Source: Paracoccus sulfuroxidans (lineage in GTDB: Bacteria; Pseudomonadota; Alphaproteobacteria; Rhodobacterales; Rhodobacteraceae). Taken from it: DNA of 49,181 nucleotides. Shown here piece by piece: positions 24,286 through 29,738 of the stretch. Positions within the stretch are counted from its first letter, which is position 1, and each line of letters opens with the position of its first letter. The stretch lies in assembly GCF_007830335.1 (NCBI RefSeq), contig NZ_VLKU01000005.1, positions 1-49,181 of the forward strand, given 5' to 3'. Position numbers and translations under genes: made by a program. The notes below the pieces were generated by a model, which saw only the letters and a list, made by a program, of their open reading frames with translations, was not told where the DNA came from and made no database searches.

Positions 24286-24371
24286 GTGGGACCCTCCATA
24301 TCTCCCTGGCGGGCTACGCCTTGGATAATGCGTATATGGGTTGTGAATCCCCGTTTACCTAGGCTCTACGA

Positions 24372-24650
24372 GACACATTCGTGCAGCGCGTTGTTGCCGC
24401 ACGAAAGAATGTGACCAGCTGCCTGTCGACCTATTTGCAAGCGCACGGGCAATCTCATCGCTGACCATAGTGCCGCACTGGATCACCGTGGACTAAGACC
24501 TATCCATTTCGATACTATCCAAAACGGCAAATGGATTGAATCTTAGTCCGCTGATACACCTTAAGCGTGAAGTAAAGCGGTTTACGGTTACAAGACGACC
24601 GACCGGATGGTGGAACGGTACAACTCCATCCGGTCAGTTTCGTTTCTGTG
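24372..24650 (+). ncRNA. Candidate structured RNA (three hairpins, no gene)
   Basis: No convincing frame covers 24286-24860. Three inverted repeats lie in series: 24372-24411 (CACATTC-GTGC / GCAC-GAATGTG); 24490-24549 with nested arms GGACTAAGA/TCTTAGTCC and ATCCATTT/AAATGGAT; and 24601-24635 (GACCGGATGG / CCATCCGGTC), the last followed on the plus strand by AGTTTCGTTTC, like a weak terminator. This suggests a plus-strand non-coding RNA. Strand and ends are inferred. Confidence 0.3.
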
Positions 24651-24860
24651 TGCGTCCAGTCATCTTAGCGCCTCTGTCGCTCGGTGAGAAACACATCTGT
24701 CGCCAGCTTCCTGATCATCTCCAGCCGCTCTTCCAGCGGATCTGCCCAGCCTCAGGCTGCTGGATGGGTCTGAACTGAGCAGTCCCCTTTTCCCCCTCGT
24801 GAGCCCTGATCGACTCACGCAGCAGACGAGCTGACCACGATCATCGTTCACCTGGTGGGT

Positions 24861-24970
24861 AAAACGACAAAGCGGCAGAGGTCACTCCCTGCCGCTTCGC
24901 CTTCCGGCTACTATTAAATGGCGGTGCCAGCCTCCCCCGAGGGGCAAGACCTTGTCCGCACAACTTCACC
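24861..24970 (-). repeat. 110-bp direct repeat, copy B (3' UTR of tiny protein gene 2)
   Basis: Second copy of the repeat at 24005-24115, starting 15 bases after the stop of the gene at 24985-25149. Its terminal hairpin is a perfect 9-bp stem (AAGCGGCAG / CTGCCGCTT) followed on the minus strand by TGTCGTTTT. The compensating form of the hairpin in the two copies supports an RNA-level role. Confidence 0.75.
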
Positions 24971-24984
24971 AGAAAATCTATTCT

Positions 24985-25149
24985 CTATCCTCGCGGGTCA
25001 GTGTCACGATAGGCCGTATCCTGTTCCTGATCACGCCATCCGGACCGTTGTTGCTCTAAGTCTGCTGGTACACCTCCAAGCGGGCCTACTTCACTAGGTT
25101 TCGGTGATTTAGGACTATTGACGTCTAGAGCGGTGTCATTCGGGCTCAC
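24985..25149 (-). CDS. Tiny hydrophilic protein, cassette 2
   Basis: A 54-residue hydrophilic protein (starts MSPNDTALDVNSPKSPKPSE, ends YRDTDPRG) from a GTG start in the same ATGGAGGGTCCCACGTG context as cassette 1. Sequence identity with cassette 1 is low beyond the N-terminal S/NP-x-D pattern and shared composition, whereas the RBS and 3' UTR are conserved. A longer frame extends upstream to 25395, but that part is A/T-rich and looks like promoter DNA. Confidence 0.6.
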   Translation of the reverse strand: MSPNDTALDVNSPKSPKPSEVGPLGGVPADLEQQRSGWRDQEQDTAYRDTDPRG

Positions 25150-25557
25150 GTGGGACCCTCCATTGGTCCACTGCGGAATACGCAGAGGATAGCACCGATA
25201 TAGCCTCAATAGCGGCCAACCCAACGGCAGTCGGAAGCAATTCGCGCAGAGCGTTGATTTATAATGAAAGAATTTTTTTAACCAGAATGTTGATGCTGAC
25301 CATTCCGAATGCGCGCCTAAAGCCCATGGCGCACACTTTTTCCAGAAAAATTTTGATGAATTGTTTGCAACGATAACAAGGGCTAACGCTGACAATGGGC
25401 ACCCTCCCGATTATTTTCTAGCATTCTTGCTTTTACTAAGATATATTCTGTGAGCACCATCTGTTTTTCGGACCTGTCCCTTTCGGCTCAGCTTTAGATC
25501 TTCAGCTTTGCCGGGCCGCCGCATTTTGCGGGCGGCACTTAAGAAAGGAACATCACG
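25150..25557 (+). promoter_or_regulatory. AT-rich intergenic region with cold-shock gene leader
   Basis: A gene-free 408-bp stretch of clearly lower GC than the surroundings, between two divergent genes. It should hold promoters for cassette 2 (minus) and the cold-shock gene (plus). A GC hairpin (25515-25536, GCCGCC / GGCGGC around a T-rich loop) lies just upstream of the csp Shine-Dalgarno, as expected for a thermosensitive csp 5' UTR. No promoter was clear enough to mark. Confidence 0.4.
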
Positions 25558-25764
25558 ATGGCCAATGGCACCGTGAAATGGTTTAACTCCACCAAAGGCT
25601 TTGGTTTTATCGCGCCCGAGGGTGGCTCGAAGGATGTGTTCGTCCACGCAAGTGCCTTGGAGCGCGCCGGAATCCACGGCCTTGATGATGGCCAAGCGAT
25701 CTCGTTCGATCTGGAACGCGACCGTAACGGTCGTGAGTCGGCCACGAATCTCGCTCTTGCCTGA
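25558..25764 (+). CDS. Cold-shock protein (CspA family)
   Basis: A 68-residue single-stranded nucleic acid-binding OB-fold protein. It has the RNP1 motif KGFGFIAPEGG and RNP2 motif VFVHASAL, and begins MANGTVKWFNSTKGFGF. Such proteins act as RNA chaperones at low temperature or in stationary phase. AGGA precedes the ATG and a GC hairpin lies just upstream. Its presence inside the att-proximal accessory segment of a prophage is unusual but not unknown; it may be a moron gene altering host or phage mRNA stability. Confidence 0.95.
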   Translation: MANGTVKWFNSTKGFGFIAPEGGSKDVFVHASALERAGIHGLDDGQAISFDLERDRNGRESATNLALA

Positions 25765-25882
25765 TTTTCCGGCTTAAGCCCAAATAGAGATGACGGGATC
25801 GGCTTGACGCCGGACCCGCATTCCTTGGAATGGTAGAGATGCGTTTCGCATTTCCCTTCCGACTGTCACGAAAGATATCTGA

Positions 25883-26158
25883 TTGATTGAAATTAACTGG
25901 GGGCAACCCCTTTCCCTTGTTATGTCTCCTGCTGGGGACGTGCAAAAATTTAGCACGATCGAACAAGTAAAATACTGGTTAATGAAGAGATGGCCGATTG
26001 CAGACGAGGCGCGTTCGACGGCTCTGCTACAAGTCGAAGCTGCCATGGATTGCGTAGTTCCAGTTGATGTGGCGCGGCACGCCTTTGTTTCCGCGGCTAG
26101 ATCGGCAGGTTTCATTCCTGAGAAACCTGTTAACTACACCGCTCGACAAGCGGCCTGA
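25883..26158 (+). CDS. DUF982 domain protein
   Basis: A 91-residue protein that fits DUF982, a small alphaproteobacterial family of unknown function: QPLSLVMSPAGDVQKF, then VKYWLMKRWP, then the C-terminal VARHAFVSAARSAGFIPE. A TTG start at 25883 keeps the whole domain; an ATG at 25922 would remove its first strand. No strong Shine-Dalgarno is seen. DUF982 genes are common on Rhizobiales and Rhodobacterales plasmids and islands. Confidence 0.75.
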   Translation: MIEINWGQPLSLVMSPAGDVQKFSTIEQVKYWLMKRWPIADEARSTALLQVEAAMDCVVPVDVARHAFVSAARSAGFIPEKPVNYTARQAA

Positions 26159-26248
26159 CGAGCAGGGATAATTATGAACCGCCTTAGACTTAGCGCCGAT
26201 ACTGCAAATTGATTGCAAGAGGGGATTCCTAAACCTCAAAAACCTGTC

Positions 26249-26270
26249 AAACCCCTCCGAGAGGAGGGTT
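26249..26270. repeat. Short GC hairpin downstream of the DUF982 gene
   Basis: AACCCCTCC and GGAGGGTT flank a GAGA tetraloop. No U-tract follows on the plus strand; on the minus strand TTT then a further T5 follow. It may be a weak bidirectional terminator. Confidence 0.4.
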
Positions 26271-26338
26271 GCGTGTCGTGGGCTGAGATATCTCGCGTTC
26301 GGATCGCGCTGGAATATTCTGGAAATCGGAGGATCATT

Positions 26339-26536
26339 ATGTCTGGATCAATGAGTAGAGCACGGCAAATGGCAGAAATCGCTTTCGACAAGACCCAATC
26401 GCGAGTTCCGGACCGCACGCGCGCGATGCAGGAACGGGATGTGGAGATCGCTGAGCGTGAGGAAAAGACCCGCCGGTTGAGAGCGGCGCGTCTCGAAAGA
26501 GAACGCGGAGGAAGGGGTTCTGTTACACCGTCTTAG
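26339..26536 (+). CDS. Small charged helical protein
   Basis: A 65-residue protein starting MSGSMSRARQMAEIAFDKTQ with GGAGG seven bases before the ATG. It is rich in Arg and Glu (e.g. ERDVEIAEREEKTRRLRAAR) and probably one long helix or coiled coil. No family was recognised. It is close in style to the tiny hydrophilic proteins nearby but has a different RBS context. Confidence 0.55.
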   Translation: MSGSMSRARQMAEIAFDKTQSRVPDRTRAMQERDVEIAEREEKTRRLRAARLERERGGRGSVTPS

Positions 26537-26849
26537 GCGAAACGGAAAACCAATTGGCGCTGAGAAAAACCGGAGTTGATTTGCAAGGCGGCGTCGGCGC
26601 AGCCATTGAGCAATGGAACATCGCACGTCTGCTTTCAGCGATAGCCAGACCTGCTGGATCTCCGCTCGCCTGGCTCTCTGTAGTCATCGCCGAAAGGGGC
26701 CACATTCCCTTTGCTTCGCGCTCTAAGGCGTAAGCCCGAGGAGCTTGCCGTGAAATACCGTATCTGGCGCCCAGATAGCGAGTTGAGAGACGCCAAGAGC
26801 GAATTGGACTATGTCGCGCGGGCGGGCCTGGCAACGGCCGGCCGAAATG
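26537..26849 (+). other. Stretch without a confident gene
   Basis: Two doubtful plus-strand frames are present. A 59-codon frame from TTG 26554 reads LALRKTGVDLQGGVGAAIEQ and ends IPFASRSKA. A GTG at 26750, with GAGGAG upstream, reads MKYRIWRPDSELRDAKSELD but then runs across the lysis terminator and antisense to the holin gene. Both N-terminal parts look protein-like, so decayed or very short genes are possible. Confidence 0.3.
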
Positions 26850-26883
26850 AAAAAAAACCGCCCCCGGCGCGAACCGAGGGCGG
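26850..26883 (-). terminator. Intrinsic terminator at the end of the late operon
   Basis: Arms CCGCCC-CGG / CCG-GGGCGG followed on the minus strand by eight T. It lies 5 bp after the stop of the 28-residue membrane protein and should end the lysis transcript before the accessory region. Confidence 0.88.
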
Positions 26884-26887
26884 AATG

Positions 26888-26974
26888 TCATTTGTCAGCG
26901 CCAGCTTTGAAGCAGCACAAGAAAACGGCGAAAACGATGGCGCTGACGCCGAAGATGGCGGCTATCCAGATCAC
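26888..26974 (-). CDS. 28-residue membrane protein at the end of the lysis cassette
   Basis: From a GTG that overlaps the holin stop by four bases (GTGA), the frame encodes MIWIAAIFGVSAIVFAVFLC followed by CFKAGADK and stops 5 bp before the terminator. It is one hydrophobic span with a short polar tail. Tight coupling and placement argue that it is real despite its size. It might be an accessory or antiholin-like peptide, but no family was recognised. Confidence 0.6.
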   Translation of the reverse strand: MIWIAAIFGVSAIVFAVFLCCFKAGADK

Positions 26975-27210
26975 GTGACGCCGCCACCTTGCTTCTTCAC
27001 CCAGAAGCGCCAGCCGATGCTTGCCACCGCCGATGCGCCGCCGCCCAGCATAAGCGCCACAGCCGTCGCCAGCGCGTCAGCGACGTGTTTGCTGTCGAAG
27101 CAGTAATAGCCCAGATCGGCCGTGGACGTGATGATGCCAGCGCCAGCCAGTGCGCCACCTCCGATCAGCAGGATATAGCGGATGACGAGTGCGATTGCTC
27201 CCTTGAGCAT
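26971..27210 (-). CDS. Putative holin
   Basis: A 79-residue protein with two hydrophobic segments, about 6-27 (IALVIRYILLIGGGALAGAG) and 43-64 (VADALATAVALMLGGGAS), and a basic C-terminal end (WRFWVKKQGGG). It is directly downstream of the endolysin gene with one base between them and GGAG before the ATG. Holins permeabilise the inner membrane at a set time and trigger endolysin activity. The assignment rests on size, topology and position. Confidence 0.75.
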   Translation of the reverse strand: MLKGAIALVIRYILLIGGGALAGAGIITSTADLGYYCFDSKHVADALATAVALMLGGGASAVASIGWRFWVKKQGGGVT

Positions 27211-27211
27211 G

Positions 27212-27751
27212 TCAGGCTCCTTTCAGGGCGTTGAGACAAAGTTTCTGCTCGGCGGCGCGGCGGTTGGTCAGGCCTTGGATGGCCTTGCCCCCAGCCTTGT
27301 TCCAGCGTGGCAGCTGGTTGCAGGCTCCTGGCCAGTCACCCGCGTTCGCGCGCTTGGCCAAGGTCGAGCCGCAGGCCGCGCCGGTGCCGACGTTGTAGGC
27401 CCAGCTGATGAGCGCCACCTGCACACCCTCGGGCTGAGAGGGCAAGGCGGGGATACAGGCGATGAGGGGCGCCCGGTAATCGGCCAGGGCATCCATCAGC
27501 ATCTCATTGCATTGGGCGCTGGTGTAGCGATCGCCGGGCTTCACGCCGCGCGTCTCGCCATAGCAAACCGTCCAGACCGGCGGTTTGGCGATGCGGTCGA
27601 GGTAAGCCTCGGTGCGCTCGCCCTCCCAAGGCCCGACGAATGCCGCCGTGGCCGCGAGGATCGCCGCCGCGCCAGCCGTTCCCGCTGCCTTCTTTGGCGT
27701 CGAGAACAGGGAATTGAGCCACGCTCCAAGCGCGGCAAAGAATGCAGACAT
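27212..27751 (-). CDS. Endolysin, GH24 muramidase with N-terminal SAR-like segment
   Basis: A 179-residue phage lysozyme that cuts the MurNAc-GlcNAc bond of peptidoglycan. Residues ~23-40 (AGTAGAAAILAATAAFVG) are a weakly hydrophobic, Ala/Gly-rich span typical of signal-arrest-release domains, so export may be Sec-dependent and holin-timed. The catalytic set Glu43, Asp52 and Thr61 (PWEGE, YLDR, VWTVCYGET) fits the T4-lysozyme E-D-T triad, with a small insertion before Thr. The later ALISWAYNVG and LPRWNKAGGK are GH24 hallmarks. An intrinsic terminator lies only 13 bp upstream of the ATG. Confidence 0.92.
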   Translation of the reverse strand: MSAFFAALGAWLNSLFSTPKKAAGTAGAAAILAATAAFVGPWEGERTEAYLDRIAKPPVWTVCYGETRGVKPGDRYTSAQCNEMLMDALADYRAPLIACIPALPSQPEGVQVALISWAYNVGTGAACGSTLAKRANAGDWPGACNQLPRWNKAGGKAIQGLTNRRAAEQKLCLNALKGA

Positions 27752-27763
27752 GGTTTCTCCATG

Positions 27764-27788
27764 AAAAAGCCCGGCACAAAGGCCGGGC
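27764..27788 (-). terminator. Intrinsic terminator just upstream of the endolysin start
   Basis: A 7-8-bp stem (GCCCGGC / GCCGGGC) with a TTTGT loop followed on the minus strand by TTTTT and then, within 13 bp, the endolysin RBS and ATG. It would cut late transcription before endolysin-holin unless antiterminated. Confidence 0.75.
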
Positions 27789-27998
27789 GGTGTGGTATGA
27801 TTGCGTCGGATTGGTTTCGGCGGCCCCGCCCGAGCTATCCCCGGTCTCTCGGCGGTCCGCGCTCGGGAGACCGGTTAGCACGGCCTTTCCCGGACTTGCC
27901 ATTGACGGATCGTGGTTGGCAGATATTGTCCGCTTGCTGTTTCGCGCAGCGGGGCCGGTGTCTGATAACCTCGGTTGCAGAGAACCCACCGGCCCCAA
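27789..27998 (-). other. Hairpin-rich spacer between the XhlA-like gene and endolysin
   Basis: No gene in these 210 bp. Two strong inverted repeats lie here: 27951-27996 (GGGGCCGGTG / CACCGGCCCC, perfect 10 bp, right after the XhlA-like stop) and 27841-27874 (CCGGTCTC / GAGACCGG). Together with the terminator at 27764 they make a three-hairpin leader for the endolysin message. Confidence 0.5.
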
Positions 27999-28262
27999 TC
28001 AGCGCGGCGGATGCGTCTTTTCGGACCAATGCTGGACGGCGCCGCGCCCGAGCAACAGCTTGATGTCGCGCTGAACCTCCCGAAGCAGTTCGTGCGTTTC
28101 CCGACGACTGTCCTTTGCGTCTCGGCGATCTTCTTCCATCTGAGCTTCCAGACGGGCGATCTCCTTGGCGTTTGCGTTCACGCGGGCTTCCAGTCGGACC
28201 AGCCAGACACCAAAGCCGATGGCTGCTGCGACCATGGCCCAAAATTCGCGGATCTCGGTCAT
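27999..28262 (-). CDS. Membrane-anchored coiled-coil protein (XhlA-like)
   Basis: An 87-residue protein with one N-terminal transmembrane segment (about 8-22, WAMVAAAIGFGVWLV) and a long charged coiled coil (VNANAKEIARLEAQMEEDRR onward). This topology is shared by XhlA-type and DUF2730-like phage proteins that act in lysis, and also by i-spanins; it lacks a recognised spanin partner. AGGAGG precedes the ATG. It sits between the tail genes and endolysin and is preceded by its own terminator. Confidence 0.65.
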   Translation of the reverse strand: MTEIREFWAMVAAAIGFGVWLVRLEARVNANAKEIARLEAQMEEDRRDAKDSRRETHELLREVQRDIKLLLGRGAVQHWSEKTHPPR

Positions 28263-28278
28263 TGCGCCTCCTGGGCAT

Positions 28279-28300
28279 AAAAAATCCCGCGCGAGGCGGG
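28279..28300 (-). terminator. Intrinsic terminator just upstream of the XhlA-like gene
   Basis: CCCGC / GCGGG stem (15-nt hairpin 28286-28300) followed on the minus strand by A then T6, ending 17 bp before the XhlA-like ATG. It would separate tail-gene transcripts from the lysis genes. Confidence 0.65.
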
Positions 28301-28432
28301 CTGAGTTTGTTTCGTGCCTTAACGGGACCTTGCAAGATAGTCGGAGGCCAGCCGATGTAATCGCGCCCAGGCATAGCCATCTTTAGTCCATCCGGTCGGC
28401 ATTCCCTCACCGGATTTATGGAGGGCCTTCAC

Positions 28433-28597
28433 ATGGGCACCGAACAGAACAAAAATAACGAAACCGAACCGACACCCAAAAAAGACGATGCGCAGGGCAA
28501 GAGTCAGCGCCCGCAGTCAGATCAAGACAAATCTGGCAGCAAGGAGATGGCCAATGAAGGTGGTGGGTCCGAGAAGAAAAGCCGACTGCCAGGTTAA
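28433..28597 (+). CDS. Tiny hydrophilic protein, cassette 3
   Basis: A 54-residue, strongly hydrophilic, probably disordered protein (starts MGTEQNKNNETEPTPKKDDA, ends KKSRLPG). It is read on the plus strand, opposite to the late genes around it. Its ATG lies in ATGGAGGGCCTTCACATG, nearly the same RBS context as cassettes 1 and 2. A plus-strand intrinsic terminator follows at 28634. It therefore forms a self-contained moron-like transcription unit inside the late region. Confidence 0.65.
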   Translation: MGTEQNKNNETEPTPKKDDAQGKSQRPQSDQDKSGSKEMANEGGGSEKKSRLPG

Positions 28598-28633
28598 CAC
28601 AATTCGTCGCAACGGATGACGGTTTGATTGATG

Positions 28634-28660
28634 AAAGGGCTGGGGAAACCCCGCCCTTTT
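28634..28660 (+). terminator. Plus-strand terminator after cassette 3
   Basis: AAAGGGC-GGGG and CCCC-GCCCTTT with an AAA loop and one bulged T, followed by TTTT. It lies 36 bp after the cassette 3 stop and matches a moron unit bounded by its own terminator. Confidence 0.8.
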
Positions 28661-28669
28661 AGAATTGAT

Positions 28670-28980
28670 CACCATGGCATCTAGCGTCCGGTCAGCGTGG
28701 TGAGGGATACGACTTTCCTCAGAAACCTGTGCGTGAGTCCGGTCCAGCCTCTGCTTAATTCCCGAGACACCCTCCTCGATCCGCGCAAGCCGCACAGCCT
28801 ACTGCTGAGCAGTCTCAAAAGCCGTCAGGCGCACCTCTTGGCGCTCAATACCGTCGCCGTAATCCTTGCTCGCAGGTCGATCTTACGCGAGCACCAAATG
28901 ATTGCAAAGATGCCGATAATCTGCGGTCAGCCGGATTGAACGACGCGGACCAGGTCCACGCCAATTTGCTGTTCCGTCAT
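28670..28980 (-). pseudogene. Decayed XhlA-like membrane/coiled-coil gene
   Basis: A minus-strand ATG at 28980 with AGGAG upstream reads MTEQQIGVDLVRVVQSG and stops. A second frame continues PQIIGIFAIIWCSRKIDLRA (a membrane span). A third continues KDYGDGIERQEVRLTAFETA, QQ, an in-frame TAG, then RLARIEEGVSGIKQRLDRTH. Joined, these give an N-terminal helix, one membrane segment and a coiled coil, the same plan as the intact gene at 27999-28262. At least two frameshifts and one stop make it non-functional as read here. Confidence 0.55.
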
Positions 28981-29103
28981 CGCGTCTCCTGCGCATCAGC
29001 GTAAAGTGGCATTTGTCATTATAGATCAGGACGATAATGTCGCGGCGTCGCCTTTATCTCTGGGGCGTCGACCTCGCCTCCCCCATGGACGAGGTCTCAA
29101 CTC

Positions 29104-29141
29104 GCAGGATCGGAGCAATGGCAGCCCCGCTCTGATCCTGC
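29104..29141. repeat. Inverted repeat downstream of the fibre-associated gene
   Basis: Arms GCAGGATC-GAGC / GCTC-GATCCTGC, 13 bp with one mismatch, around a 12-nt loop, 13 bp after the stop of the gene at 29154. No U-tract, so it may be an RNA-stabilising 3' end. The rest of 28981-29153 holds no gene. Confidence 0.45.
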
Positions 29142-29153
29142 GGTCTTTCCCCG

Positions 29154-29738
29154 TCAGGAGATACCGAAGAGCGCGTCGAGATCCGCGTCGGTGATCGCCA
29201 TGGCCTCAGCCAGGGCAGCCAGCACCGGGTTGGTGCGCTCGATGACCGTGGCCGCGCCCCAGCGGACAACGGCCTCGATGCGAACCTCGAGCGGCAGGCC
29301 GTCGAAGACCGGCACCAGCGAGGGCGGGATCTCCCCGCGCGCGGCGGGACCGGCATCGCTGGGCAGGATGATCCCGGCCGAGATCGCCGCCAGCAGGAAG
29401 TCCGAGCGCGTCATGTTCGCGCTGGCCCGCGCCGCCGCGAGGGCCAGCGCCGGGTCATAGTGATCCACCCATTGCCTGGCCGCAAAATCGAACTCCGCCC
29501 ATTCCGAGGGCGGATCGGGGAAGGCGGCCATGGCACTGCCATCCCAATAGAAACGGTCCGAGCCGAACTCGCCGAGGACATAGCGCTCGTCACCGGCCAC
29601 ATTGTTGGCCAGATCGACGGGATTGATGATATGCCCGACGATCTCCCCGTCTTCATCCAGCATCCCGACCAGAGGCAACAGCAGCACCCGACGGATTTTC
29701 CCGGTTGCGGCCTCATAGACCGTCACCTTGTCGCTCAC
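29154..29738 (-). CDS. Tail-fibre associated hypothetical protein
   Basis: A 194-residue protein directly downstream of the J-like gene; its GTG start overlaps the J stop (GTGA) with GGAGGG before it. Early residues (SDKVTVYEAATGKIRRVLL, then FYWDGSAMAAFPDPPSEW) resemble receptor-side or fibre-assembly proteins of Rhodobacterales phages. The C-terminal half is helical (MTRSDFLLAAISAG, AEAMAITDADLDALFGIS). No named family was certain. By position it probably assists fibre assembly or attaches to the tail tip. Confidence 0.65.
   Translation of the reverse strand: MSDKVTVYEAATGKIRRVLLLPLVGMLDEDGEIVGHIINPVDLANNVAGDERYVLGEFGSDRFYWDGSAMAAFPDPPSEWAEFDFAARQWVDHYDPALALAAARASANMTRSDFLLAAISAGIILPSDAGPAARGEIPPSLVPVFDGLPLEVRIEAVVRWGAATVIERTNPVLAALAEAMAITDADLDALFGIS

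Noticed and set aside
24062..24328. 88-codon plus-strand frame
   Set aside because: It is antisense to tiny cassette 1, which has a strong RBS and a natural composition.
25150..25395. Upstream extension of the cassette 2 frame
   Set aside because: AT-rich promoter-like DNA, unnatural composition, and the GTG at 25149 has the conserved RBS.
26750..27106. Plus-strand frame starting MKYRIWRPDSELRD
   Set aside because: It begins plausibly but continues across the terminator and antisense to the holin gene; mentioned only as a possible remnant.
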